NCBI GenBank assembly: GCA_047628755.1
Contig: JBLHVV010000001.1
Span: forward strand, 1 to 64,000
Length of the DNA: 64,000 nt
Reading direction: 5' to 3'
From: Bermanella sp047628755
Lineage (GTDB): Bacteria > Pseudomonadota > Gammaproteobacteria > Pseudomonadales > Oceanobacteraceae
The position numbers were made by a program, and so were the translations under genes. Below are positions 8,390-16,512 of this stretch, piece after piece. The stretch's first letter is position 1, and every line of letters starts with the position of its first letter. The notes beneath the pieces are model-generated. The model searched no databases. It was not told the origin of the DNA and saw nothing but the letters and a program-made list of their open reading frames with translations.

Positions 8390-9211
8390 TTAATTATAAA
8401 ATTCAGGAGAATGCTTAATAGTAGCGTTTTGCTCTTTATCATGTTGAATCCAGAGTTTTGCGCCTGTTTTTTGAATAAACATTTCTATTGAATCCATTGT
8501 TTCTAGAGTTTGCTTTTTATCAAAATTAAATGAAGGCACACGTTTGTGGGTTCTGTTTTTAGTAAAGTGATATAAATCCCCTGACAACAGGATTGGACCT
8601 TCATTTTCTAAATTAACCAACAGCATTTGATGCCCTGGAGTGTGCCCTGGAGCTGGCTTAATAATAACGCTGCCATCGCCAAAAACATCATGATCGCCGT
8701 TTAAAATTTGAATTTTAGTCTTGTCAATTTTGTCATAGCTAGAAGCGTTAAAACCAAAGTTTTCAGGAGTGTCACCAAATGCAGCATCATATTCTTCTTG
8801 CTGGATGAAAAGTGAGGCATTGGTAAACAAGTTTGCATTGCCAGTGTGATCACCATGAAAATGAGAAATTCCCATAAACTGAATGTCAGTAGGATTTAAA
8901 TTAATGGCAGTCAATTGATCAGCCAGTGGGTTCATGACTTTCAACGTGAGTTTTCCACCAAAAACATCAACACCTTTTTCACCTACAGCATCCGTTATGC
9001 CAGTATCCCAAATCATGTGGCCTTTAGGATGCTGAATTAAATAACAGCTATCCACTAAGCTTTTAGTTTCATCAACGTCCACACCTGGTGAAAATAAAGA
9101 TATGTCGTGAACAGTTATTTCGCCGCATTCAAATACTTGCAATGTTAGTGGTGCTGGTTGACTGCAAGCTGTTAATAACAGCCCAACCAAAATAATTAAT
9201 AAGGGTTTCAT
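8390..9211 (-). CDS. Secreted metallo-beta-lactamase-fold lipoprotein, AHL-lactonase-like
   Basis: This 273-residue protein has an N-terminal lipoprotein signal with lipobox LLTAC (C16) and a metallo-beta-lactamase domain. The metal motif SHFHGDHTG gives H117, H119, D121 and H122; TPGH (191-194) and the later D212 fit the remaining ligands. The spacing and the start of the domain resemble N-acyl homoserine lactonase-family hydrolases, but the substrate cannot be read from sequence and another ester or lactone is possible. It would sit in the envelope, not the cytosol. It lies alone on the minus strand between mnmE and mnmG, which are adjacent in many relatives, so it looks like an insertion. 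AGGA precedes the ATG by about eight bases. Confidence 0.75.
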   Translation of the reverse strand: MKPLLIILVGLLLTACSQPAPLTLQVFECGEITVHDISLFSPGVDVDETKSLVDSCYLIQHPKGHMIWDTGITDAVGEKGVDVFGGKLTLKVMNPLADQLTAINLNPTDIQFMGISHFHGDHTGNANLFTNASLFIQQEEYDAAFGDTPENFGFNASSYDKIDKTKIQILNGDHDVFGDGSVIIKPAPGHTPGHQMLLVNLENEGPILLSGDLYHFTKNRTHKRVPSFNFDKKQTLETMDSIEMFIQKTGAKLWIQHDKEQNATIKHSPEFYN

Positions 9212-9300
9212 GGTGTTTTCCTGAAAATAATGAAGAAAAATTTCTGTACTTGTTAAGGTATTTTGCCTTAATCAGACTAGGATACAACTGTGTATCCTGT

Positions 9301-9358
9301 ACGGTCATCTAAAGCTGTGAATAAGCTGTTAGTTAGCGGGGATAAAGTTGTGCACAGG
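9301..9358 (+). repeat. 58-bp direct repeat, copy 1
   Basis: This copy matches 9482-9539 with about seven mismatches; a 32-bp core (9320-9351) is identical to 9501-9532. It contains a TTATNCACA-type DnaA box on the minus strand (9316-9324) and ends in the near box TTGTGCACA (9348-9356). The two copies are 181 bp apart. Confidence 0.9.
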
Positions 9359-9481
9359 CTTAATTCTGTTGATAAAATACAACTCAAGCCCTTGATAAAC
9401 AGTTAGTTCAATGAATTTTAATTGTGGAAAGTAATTATCCACAAAAATTCAGAAAAAATTACTTATACACAGGTTTTGAAA

Positions 9482-9539
9482 ACGGTCATCAAAAGTTGTT
9501 AATAAGCTGTTAGTTAGCGGGGATAAAGTTGTACACATG
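9482..9539 (+). repeat. 58-bp direct repeat, copy 2
   Basis: Second copy of the repeat at 9301-9358, with the same 32-bp core at 9501-9532. Its box positions have drifted: TGTTAATAA replaces TGTGAATAA at 9497-9505, and TTGTACACA is at 9529-9537. The exact and near-exact DnaA boxes at 9435-9443 and 9463-9471 lie between the copies. Confidence 0.9.
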
Positions 9540-9917
9540 GTAAAAAAGTATTTCTAGTTAAATAAAAAAGTCCTTATTTATTAATGACTTATAATATAAC
9601 TAGGTGTGGATAGTAAATATGCACATAAAGACTACTTTTTAATCTGTTGGTTAATAATGCTATGTTCCATCTTTAGAACACTGCATAAAATACTAAAGAA
9701 ATAAATATTATCATTAGGAAAAGCTATGAAACTTTTTTATCTAAGTCCTTAACGCTGGATCGATTAAACACATGTTTAGCCATTTGATAATAGAATGGGC
9801 TGTTGCCCCTAAAAGTGATCCTGACTGTTTAATAACCAAGAAAACTGTACATAATTAAATCGAAAAGACCACCGCAACCGATTAGTTAACCTTAGCCGAT
9901 AAATTTATCAGTTTTCC

Positions 9918-9958
9918 ACAGGCCAAGGCCTGTATATCTTAGCATTTATCTATATAAT
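9918..9958 (+). promoter_or_regulatory. mnmG promoter -10 with upstream dyad
   Basis: A perfect TATAAT (9953-9958) lies about 80 bp before mnmG. No good -35 is seen at 17-18 bp. At that position instead is a dyad, ACAGGCC (9918-9924) and GGCCTGT (9927-9933), which overlaps the DnaA-box-like TTTTCCACA at 9912-9920. A regulator bound there could activate or block this promoter; the role is inferred. Confidence 0.5.
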
Positions 9959-10040
9959 GCCCGCCCTGATCGAATTTTAACCAGTGCTTGATTGTTTCAA
10001 ATGCACTGTTTTGCACGCGCTGTTTACAGAGGTAAGTTAA

Positions 10041-11927
10041 GTGGATTTTACAAAACGCTATGACGTAATTGTTGTTGGTGGTGGCCATGCCGGCACCGAA
10101 GCCTGTTTGGCGGCTGCCCGCATGGGATGTAAAACCTTATTAGTTACCCACAGCATTGAAACTGTGGGGGTTATGTCGTGTAATCCAGCCATTGGCGGTA
10201 TTGGTAAATCACATTTAGTAAAAGAAATTGATGCGTTAGACGGTGCTATGGGCCGTGCAACTGACAAAGCTGGAATCCAGTTCCGTACATTAAATAGCCG
10301 TAAAGGGCCGGCCGTCCGTGCTACTCGCGCACAAGCTGACCGCGCCTTATATAAGGCGGCTATTCGAGATATCGTAGAAAATCAGCCCAATCTCGAATTT
10401 TTTCAACAAGCTTGTGACGACTTAATAGTTGAGGGCGATACTGTTAAAGGTATTGTGACTCAAGCTGGGGTTAAGATTTACGCGGACACTGTGGTTCTAA
10501 CAACAGGGACATTTCTTGGTGGAGTCATCCATATTGGTTTAGATAATTATCAAGGGGGCCGGGCAGGCGATCCGCCTTCTAACGCGCTAGCAAAACGAAT
10601 GCGTGAATTACCTTTTAATGTAGGACGTTTAAAAACAGGCACTCCAGCTCGAATTGATGCGCGTTCAGTAGATTTTTCTGTCATGCAGCGCCAACCTGGT
10701 GATGACATAACACCAGTGATGTCTTTCATGGGGTCGCAAGCCGATCATCCCCGTCAAGTGGACTGCTTTATTACTCACACTAACGAAAGAACCCATGACA
10801 TTATTCGCGCGGGTCTAGACCGTAGCCCAATGTATACAGGTGTTATAGAAGGGGTAGGCCCTCGTTATTGTCCTTCAATTGAAGATAAGGTCATGCGTTT
10901 TGCTGATAAAAACTCTCATCAAATATTCGTCGAGCCAGAAGGTTTATCTACTCACGAATTATACCCAAATGGCATCAGTACTAGCTTGCCGTTTGATGTT
11001 CAAATAGAGCTTATTCATAGCATGAAGGGCTTTGAAAATGCCCATATCACTCGACCTGGATACGCTATTGAGTACGATTACTTTAACCCTCAAGATTTAA
11101 AACACAGTTTAGAGACTAAGTTCATAAACGGACTGTTCTTTGCTGGCCAAATTAACGGTACAACTGGCTACGAAGAAGCTGGAGCACAGGGTCTATTAGC
11201 GGGAACAAACGCGGCTCTACTGAGTATGGAAAAAGATTGCTGGTACCCTCGACGTGATGAAGCCTACATGGGTGTATTAGTCGATGACCTTATTACTATG
11301 GGCACCGATGAACCTTACCGCATGTTTACCAGTCGTGCAGAATATCGTTTGATCCTACGTGAAGACAACGCCGATTTACGCTTAACCGAAAAAGGTCGTG
11401 AACTCGGAATGGTCAGTGACGAACGCTGGAATGCCTTTAGTGAAAAACGTGAGGCCATTGAATTAGAAACACAGCGCCTTAAAAGCACGTGGATTTTACC
11501 CAATACGCCAGAAGGTGATGTGGTAAACAAGGTAACTAAAAACCCGCTAACTCGTGAATACAGTTTAATGGATTTATTAAAGCGTCCAGAAATTACTTAT
11601 GGTGATATTTGTGGATTAAAAGGGGCAGCCGTGGCAGACCCTCAAGTGTCTGAGCAAGTGGAAATAGCGGCCAAATATGATGGCTATATTGTTCGCCAGT
11701 TAGAAGAAATTGAACAAATGCGCCGCTATGAAGATACCTTACTACCAGCAGATGTGGAGTATTCAATGGTCGGTGGTTTGAGCAATGAGATCATTCAAAA
11801 AATGACCGAATTAAGGCCTGAAACACTAGGGCATGCCAGCCGCATTCAAGGAGTTACCCCGGCTGCGTTAAGCCAACTGCTAATATATTTGAAAAAGAAA
11901 CACAGCATTCAAAAGAAGTCAGCCTAA
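10041..11927 (+). CDS. mnmG: tRNA uridine-5-carboxymethylaminomethyl modification enzyme MnmG (GidA)
   Basis: MnmG is the FAD-dependent partner of MnmE in wobble-uridine modification. The 628-residue protein starts at a GTG preceded by an AGAGGTAAG site, has the dinucleotide-binding VVGGGHAG at residues 11-18, the family signature SCNPAIGGIGKSHL, and the conserved C-terminal GHASRIQGVTPAALSQLL helix domain. It begins a forward run mnmG-rsmG-parA-parB. The 829 bp before it has origin-like features, as in enterics where gidA borders oriC. Confidence 0.97.
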   Translation: MDFTKRYDVIVVGGGHAGTEACLAAARMGCKTLLVTHSIETVGVMSCNPAIGGIGKSHLVKEIDALDGAMGRATDKAGIQFRTLNSRKGPAVRATRAQADRALYKAAIRDIVENQPNLEFFQQACDDLIVEGDTVKGIVTQAGVKIYADTVVLTTGTFLGGVIHIGLDNYQGGRAGDPPSNALAKRMRELPFNVGRLKTGTPARIDARSVDFSVMQRQPGDDITPVMSFMGSQADHPRQVDCFITHTNERTHDIIRAGLDRSPMYTGVIEGVGPRYCPSIEDKVMRFADKNSHQIFVEPEGLSTHELYPNGISTSLPFDVQIELIHSMKGFENAHITRPGYAIEYDYFNPQDLKHSLETKFINGLFFAGQINGTTGYEEAGAQGLLAGTNAALLSMEKDCWYPRRDEAYMGVLVDDLITMGTDEPYRMFTSRAEYRLILREDNADLRLTEKGRELGMVSDERWNAFSEKREAIELETQRLKSTWILPNTPEGDVVNKVTKNPLTREYSLMDLLKRPEITYGDICGLKGAAVADPQVSEQVEIAAKYDGYIVRQLEEIEQMRRYEDTLLPADVEYSMVGGLSNEIIQKMTELRPETLGHASRIQGVTPAALSQLLIYLKKKHSIQKKSA

Positions 11928-11983
11928 AAAGGCGGGTATAAGCTCACCCAGTGAGCGATCCCCTTATTACCTAAGGACAAAAA

Positions 11984-12619
11984 ATGTACAAAGCCCTTTT
12001 AAAAACAGGTCTTAAAAAGCTAAAGCTAGAACTCAGCGATGAAAAAATAGAATTATTATTGGCTTACCACACGCTGTTAATAAAATGGAATAAAGCCTAT
12101 AACTTAACCGCAGTCCGTAACCCAGAAGAAATGATTAGTCGTCATTTACTCGACAGTTTAAGTATTATCCCCCACGTAACTGGAGACTTAATCTTAGACG
12201 TGGGTACGGGCCCTGGCTTGCCAGGTATCCCACTCTCTATATGCTATCCAGACAAGCAATTAGTACTTTTAGACAGCAATGGCAAAAAAACTCGCTTTTT
12301 AACTCAGGCGAAAATAGAACTAAAGCTCATTAACATGACGCCTGTTCAGGCTAGAATTGAACGCTATGAGATGCCAGCAGTTGCCCCAGAAGGTTTTGAC
12401 TGTATTACAAGTCGCGCATTTGCCACATTAAAAGACATGGTAGATGGCAGTATTCATCTGTTAAAACCTGATGGTTACTTTTATGCCATGAAAGGTTTGC
12501 ACCCAACAGCTGAAATTGCAGAATTGGATAGCAGGACGTCTGTGGTAGACTGTCGCGCCTTGCATGTACCGGGCGAAGATGCTGAGCGTCATTTGGTAAA
12601 AATAAAGAAAAACGCCTGA
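11984..12619 (+). CDS. rsmG: 16S rRNA (guanine527-N7)-methyltransferase RsmG
   Basis: RsmG (GidB) methylates N7 of G527 in 16S rRNA with S-adenosylmethionine. The 211-residue protein has the normal length, the conserved KWNKAYNLTAVR segment (34-45) and the SAM-binding motif DVGTGPGLPG (72-81). CTAAGGA precedes the ATG. It follows mnmG by 56 bp and precedes parA by 48 bp in the classic gidA-gidB-parA-parB order. Confidence 0.96.
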   Translation: MYKALLKTGLKKLKLELSDEKIELLLAYHTLLIKWNKAYNLTAVRNPEEMISRHLLDSLSIIPHVTGDLILDVGTGPGLPGIPLSICYPDKQLVLLDSNGKKTRFLTQAKIELKLINMTPVQARIERYEMPAVAPEGFDCITSRAFATLKDMVDGSIHLLKPDGYFYAMKGLHPTAEIAELDSRTSVVDCRALHVPGEDAERHLVKIKKNA

Positions 12620-12667
12620 TTTACATGTTGGGTTAATAAAAAATAATAAGTGTCTTAAGGATGTTTT

Positions 12668-13435
12668 GTGGGTCGTATAATTGCTGTTGCAAATCAGAAG
12701 GGTGGAGTAGGTAAAACTACCTCTACTGTAAACCTGTCTGCGTCATTAGTGGCTACCAAGCGCAAAGTATTGGTAGTAGATCTAGACCCTCAAGGTAACG
12801 CCACCATGGGCAGTGGAATTAACAAACACGAACTTGAAATGTCTATATACGACGTACTGGTTCACGGTAACTCTATTAACGAAGTTAAACTGCCTACAGA
12901 CCCTGCGGGCTATGACATGATTCCCGCCAATGCTGACCTAACTGCAGCTGAGGTTGAATTGATCAATCTAGAGAACAATGAAAGCCGTCTTAAAAGTGCA
13001 CTAGATGCGGTTAAAGGTAACTATGACTATATTTTAATTGATTGCCCACCTTCATTAAATATGTTGACGGTTAATGCATTTATAGCGGCCGATGGCATTA
13101 TTATTCCTATGCAGTGTGAGTATTTCGCTTTAGAAGGTTTGAGTGCATTAATGAATACGGTAGAGCGTATAAAAGAGATCAATCCAGGTTTAGAAGTTGA
13201 TGGCCTGTTGCGCACTATGTACGATCCGCGCAGCAGCTTAACCACAGATGTATCATCACAATTGATCAGTCATTTTGGCGACAAAGTTTATGGAACTGTA
13301 ATCCCCCGTAATATTCGCTTAGCAGAAGCCCCTAGTTATGGTTTACCTGTATTGTATTATGATAAAAGCTCTCGGGGGGCTGTGGCGTATTTGGCCCTGG
13401 CTGGCGAAGTTAACAGAAAAAACAAAAGTAAATAA
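12668..13435 (+). CDS. parA: Chromosome partitioning ATPase ParA (Soj)
   Basis: ParA forms ATP-dependent dimers on the nucleoid and, stimulated by ParB at parS, segregates the origin region. The 255-residue protein starts at a GTG with AAGGA upstream, has the deviant Walker A KGGVGKTT (11-18) with the signature first lysine, the switch region LDPQGNATMGSG and the Walker B stretch YILIDCPPS. There is no N-terminal HTH, so it is the chromosomal Soj type. parB follows by 45 bp, and a parS site lies in recF at 612-627. Confidence 0.95.
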   Translation: MGRIIAVANQKGGVGKTTSTVNLSASLVATKRKVLVVDLDPQGNATMGSGINKHELEMSIYDVLVHGNSINEVKLPTDPAGYDMIPANADLTAAEVELINLENNESRLKSALDAVKGNYDYILIDCPPSLNMLTVNAFIAADGIIIPMQCEYFALEGLSALMNTVERIKEINPGLEVDGLLRTMYDPRSSLTTDVSSQLISHFGDKVYGTVIPRNIRLAEAPSYGLPVLYYDKSSRGAVAYLALAGEVNRKNKSK

Positions 13436-13480
13436 TTTATTATTCTTACACTTAAATCAAAAGTATAGCGACCAGATAAC

Positions 13481-14386
13481 ATGGCAAAAAGACGTGGACT
13501 AAATAATGCTGGAGGCGGACTAAACGTCCTTTTAGCAGGAGCCAGCAAAGTAAAGGCATCGCAAGACGGCGCGTCTACGGCACAAGATTCTCAGCCAGCC
13601 AAAGAAGTCCTTAAGCAAATCCCAATCGAATACTTGCAACCGGGGCAATATCAGCCTCGCAAAGACATGCACCCAGAAGCATTGGAAGAGCTGGCAGCAT
13701 CTATTAAGGTTCAGGGCATTATGCAACCTATCGTAGTGCGCCCGCTTTCTAGCGTAACGGCAAATACGAAATACGAAATTATCGCTGGGGAGCGTCGCTG
13801 GCGTGCGGCACAAATTGCTGGACTGCATAATGTTCCTGCCATTGTACGGGATGTTCCAGACGAAGCGGCCATCGCTATGTCGTTGATTGAAAACATTCAG
13901 CGTGAAAATTTGAATCCAATGGAAGAAGCCGTTGCACTACATCGCCTACAAGAAGAATTTGAGTTAACTCAACAGCAAGTGGCAGACGCGGTTGGTAAAA
14001 GCCGTGTAACAGTCACTAATTTATTACGGTTAATGAACCTGAACGATGATGTTAGAACTATGCTAGAGCATGGAGACATTGAAATGGGTCATGCACGGGC
14101 GTTGTTAGGTTTACACGACCAGCATCAGTCTGAAGCGGGTCGTCAGGTAGTGGCAAAAGGATTGACGGTTCGTCAAACTGAAGCTCTCGTTCGCGGCTGG
14201 CATGAGCCTGCTGTTGCGACTGCTAAAACGACGTCAAATCCGGACATTAAGCGCCTAGAAACCAATCTTGGAGACAGGCTGGGAGCAAAGGTCGAACTTA
14301 AACACAATGGTAAGGGTAGGGGCAAGCTGGTAATCAATTACTCTACTCTTGACGAGTTAGATGGAATTTTAAGCCATATAAAATAA
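13481..14386 (+). CDS. parB: Chromosome partitioning protein ParB (Spo0J)
   Basis: ParB is a CTP-dependent DNA clamp that loads at parS and activates ParA. The 301-residue protein has the N-terminal ParA-contact segment RRGLNNAGGGLNVLL (4-18), the CTP-binding box GERRWRAA (103-110), the ENIQRENLNPMEEA motif (137-150), a helix-turn-helix at about 164-182 and a C-terminal dimerisation domain. The N-terminal stretch has GLNNAGGGLN where many homologues have GLGKGLDALL. It ends the forward cluster; no strong terminator follows. Confidence 0.95.
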   Translation: MAKRRGLNNAGGGLNVLLAGASKVKASQDGASTAQDSQPAKEVLKQIPIEYLQPGQYQPRKDMHPEALEELAASIKVQGIMQPIVVRPLSSVTANTKYEIIAGERRWRAAQIAGLHNVPAIVRDVPDEAAIAMSLIENIQRENLNPMEEAVALHRLQEEFELTQQQVADAVGKSRVTVTNLLRLMNLNDDVRTMLEHGDIEMGHARALLGLHDQHQSEAGRQVVAKGLTVRQTEALVRGWHEPAVATAKTTSNPDIKRLETNLGDRLGAKVELKHNGKGRGKLVINYSTLDELDGILSHIK

Positions 14387-14802
14387 TAAAGTGCGCAGTG
14401 CTATGATAAGCCATTCCTTCAATGGCTTGTGAATTCACTGTTACTTGAAAACTAGCTATCAAGTTAATTCTTAAGTTAATTTTCAATAAGCAAGTATCTA
14501 TACTGTTAAAGTTTACAGCTAATATAATCCCTATAAAAAGTATTGATTTTCCAGTTACATAGTTGGCCCAATTGCTCGTTGCACCTTGCCCCAAGCCCTA
14601 ATACAATCCAGCTCGTTGGTGGAATAATGAACTTGTAGCACTATTGTGGTGCGAATATACAGGCTGTTTAAAAATTAAATGGCAATTAGAGCACATTAGG
14701 TTGAAGCGGCGCGGTATAGCCAATATAATTCTGACCGCCTATTTTTGATAGGTTATAGAACATTTACTTTGCAGTATTGGCATATATGCCATCGGAGAAA
14801 GC
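14387..14802. other. 416-bp non-coding region between parB and atpI
   Basis: No credible gene is present. A short hairpin AAGCCATT/AATGGCTT (14408-14415, 14421-14428) after parB lacks a T-run, so it is not a convincing terminator. The atp operon promoter is at 14701-14729. The remaining sequence is AT-rich and I see nothing else in it. Confidence 0.6.
14701..14729 (+). promoter_or_regulatory. Promoter of the atp operon
   Basis: TTGAAG (14701-14706), a 17-bp spacer and a perfect TATAAT (14724-14729) lie about 75 bp before atpI. This is the best promoter in the gap and should drive the whole ATP synthase operon. Confidence 0.7.
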
Positions 14803-15174
14803 GTGAGTCAGACCATTAAACGCCCTCCGGTTTATAGAATAATCCAGATGCAGTTAGGGATGAGTGGCTTGATGGCACTTGTATTTTTTCTGCGAAGTCC
14901 TGAGGCGGCAATATCTGCGTTGGTGGGAGGATTGATTTGTGCGATACCCAATGCCTATTTTATTTATAAGGTATTTAAGTACAGCGGCGCACAACAAGTA
15001 GGCCATGTATTACGTTCTTTTTATCAGGGCGTAACGTGGAAGTTGGTTTTAACCGCAATTGGGTTCGCGGCAGCGTTTACGCTGATAAACTCATTAGATT
15101 TTTTGGCGCTGTTCAGCACGTTTATTGTCGTTCAGGTCACAAATGTTTTAGCATCAATAATTGTAAATTTATAA
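14803..15174 (+). CDS. atpI: ATP synthase subunit I
   Basis: AtpI is a small non-essential inner-membrane protein encoded first in atp operons, thought to help assemble the c-ring. The 123-residue protein has about four hydrophobic segments and the family's SALVGGLICAIPNAYF stretch (residues 38-53). Translation starts at a GTG with GGAG six bases upstream. It is followed by atpB after 24 bp. Confidence 0.9.
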   Translation: MSQTIKRPPVYRIIQMQLGMSGLMALVFFLRSPEAAISALVGGLICAIPNAYFIYKVFKYSGAQQVGHVLRSFYQGVTWKLVLTAIGFAAAFTLINSLDFLALFSTFIVVQVTNVLASIIVNL

Positions 15175-15198
15175 ACCTTTAAAAGAAGAGTGCGGCAT

Positions 15199-16113
15199 AT
15201 GGCGGGTAATACCTCTACCGACTACATAAAGCACCATCTCACCAATTTAACTTACGGCGAACTGCCAGTGGGTTATGAGCGTTCAGATGGTACTGTTATG
15301 ACTGAGAGTTCTTGGACTCTTGCACAAACAGCTCAAGAAGCTGGTGACATGGGCTTTATGGCTGTTCATGTTGATAGCTTGGCGTGGTCTATTGGCCTTG
15401 GCGCTTTGATTATGTTTATTTTTTGGCGCGCCGCTAAAAATGTAACTACTGGTGTGCCGACAGGTATGCAAAACTTTATAGAAAGCCTTGTAGAGTTCAT
15501 TGATAACACAGTAAAAGATAGCTTTCACGGTCGTAGCGCCCTAGTGGCTCCGCTCGCTTTGACCATATTCACTTGGGTATTCATGATGAACCTAATGGAT
15601 TTGATCCCAGTGGATATTATACCTAAGCTTTTCGAGCTTACTTGGACCGCTGCTGGTGGTATTCCAGATCATGCTTTCATGAAAATAGTACCTTCTACTG
15701 ACCCTAATATTACTGCAGGTTTAGCATTATCAGTATTTGGCCTAATGATATTTTATGGCATTAAAATAAAAGGCATTGGCGGCTTTATTGGTGAATTAAC
15801 CCTTCATCCTTTCAACGCTAAAAACCCATTTGTACAAGCTCTATTTATTCCAGTTAACTTTACTTTAGAAGTTCTAGGATTAATTGCTAAACCAATTTCT
15901 CTTGCGTTACGTTTGTTTGGCAATATGTATGCTGGCGAGATGATCTTCATTCTTATTGCGTTAATGTACTCTGCTGGTTTAGCAATGGGCATATTTGGTG
16001 GTGTTTTACAGTGGGGATGGGCAGTATTCCATATTCTAGTAATTACACTGCAAGCGTTTATATTTATGATGCTTACAATTGTATACCTGGGTATGGCCCA
16101 CGAAGATCACTAA
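15199..16113 (+). CDS. atpB: ATP synthase Fo subunit a
   Basis: Subunit a forms the proton half-channels next to the c-ring. I start at the ATG at 15199, with AGAAGAG about eight bases upstream, giving MAGNTSTDYIKHHL, which aligns with relatives; a GTG at 15190 would add three residues. The 304-residue protein is polytopic and contains SLALRLFGNMYAGE, with the essential arginine of the proton path. The gap to atpE contains a stable hairpin at 16125-16146. Confidence 0.96.
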   Translation: MAGNTSTDYIKHHLTNLTYGELPVGYERSDGTVMTESSWTLAQTAQEAGDMGFMAVHVDSLAWSIGLGALIMFIFWRAAKNVTTGVPTGMQNFIESLVEFIDNTVKDSFHGRSALVAPLALTIFTWVFMMNLMDLIPVDIIPKLFELTWTAAGGIPDHAFMKIVPSTDPNITAGLALSVFGLMIFYGIKIKGIGGFIGELTLHPFNAKNPFVQALFIPVNFTLEVLGLIAKPISLALRLFGNMYAGEMIFILIALMYSAGLAMGIFGGVLQWGWAVFHILVITLQAFIFMMLTIVYLGMAHEDH

Positions 16114-16124
16114 GTAAAAGATTT

Positions 16125-16146
16125 AGGGCTTTTTAAGAAAAGCCCT
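16125..16146 (+). other. Intra-operon hairpin between atpB and atpE
   Basis: AGGGCTTTT (16125-16133) and AAAAGCCCT (16138-16146) form a perfect 9-bp stem with a 4-nt loop directly after the atpB stop codon. No T-run follows, so it is not a standard terminator. It could protect or process mRNA ahead of atpE, whose product is needed in about tenfold excess. Confidence 0.6.
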
Positions 16147-16240
16147 GCTAGCTTTAACTGAAATGAAAAACGATTTTTAACCCTTTAACTTAACCGTTAA
16201 TTTTTTAACTTTAACCTCAACTATAAAATAGGAAACTATT

Positions 16241-16468
16241 ATGGAAATGATTTACATCGCAGCCGCAATTATGATCGGTCTTGGTGCTTTAGGTACTGGT
16301 ATTGGATTCGCAATCTTAGGCGGTAAGCTTTTAGAATCTACAGCTCGTCAACCTGAGCTAGGTCCACAACTTCAAACTAAAACTTTCCTTATGGCTGGTT
16401 TGTTAGATGCTGTGCCTATGATCGGTGTTGGTATCGCTATGTACTTAATCTTCGTTGTTGCAGGTTAA
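16241..16468 (+). CDS. atpE: ATP synthase Fo subunit c
   Basis: Subunit c forms the rotating ring in the inner membrane. The 75-residue protein is a two-helix hairpin: helix 1 about 4-28, the polar loop with ARQP (35-38), and helix 2 about 48-73 with the proton-carrying D56 in GLLDAVPM. The leader is very A/U-rich with an AGGA site eight bases from the ATG, which fits high translation. An aspartate at this site and no Na+-type pattern point to proton coupling. Confidence 0.97.
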   Translation: MEMIYIAAAIMIGLGALGTGIGFAILGGKLLESTARQPELGPQLQTKTFLMAGLLDAVPMIGVGIAMYLIFVVAG

Positions 16469-16512
16469 TTTTAGCTATCAACATTAAACAACGAATATTG
16501 AGGAACTAAGGC

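Larger units (their letters stand above)
9212..10040. other. 829-bp non-coding region before mnmG, second origin-like region
   Basis: No gene is supported here. DnaA-box matches: TTATTCACA on the minus strand at 9316-9324; TTATCCACA exact at 9435-9443; TTATACACA at 9463-9471; CTATCCACA on the minus strand at 9605-9613 (one mismatch); TTTTCCACA at 9912-9920 (one mismatch). Near matches TTGTGCACA (9348-9356) and TTGTACACA (9529-9537) end two copies of a 58-bp direct repeat. An AT-rich stretch (about 9541-9730) lies between the boxes and mnmG, the order seen in E. coli oriC next to gidA/mnmG. An inverted repeat TTAAGG/CCTTAA (9253-9258, 9266-9271) lies just before the lactonase-like gene. Confidence 0.65.

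Noticed and set aside
14408..14428. Hairpin after parB as a terminator
   Set aside because: The 8-bp stem has no following T-run, so it does not meet the usual terminator pattern.
14343..14594. 83-codon minus-strand frame overlapping the parB end and the parB-atpI gap
   Set aside because: It overlaps parB, has no ribosome site and matches nothing; the overlapping part reads as the complement of parB.
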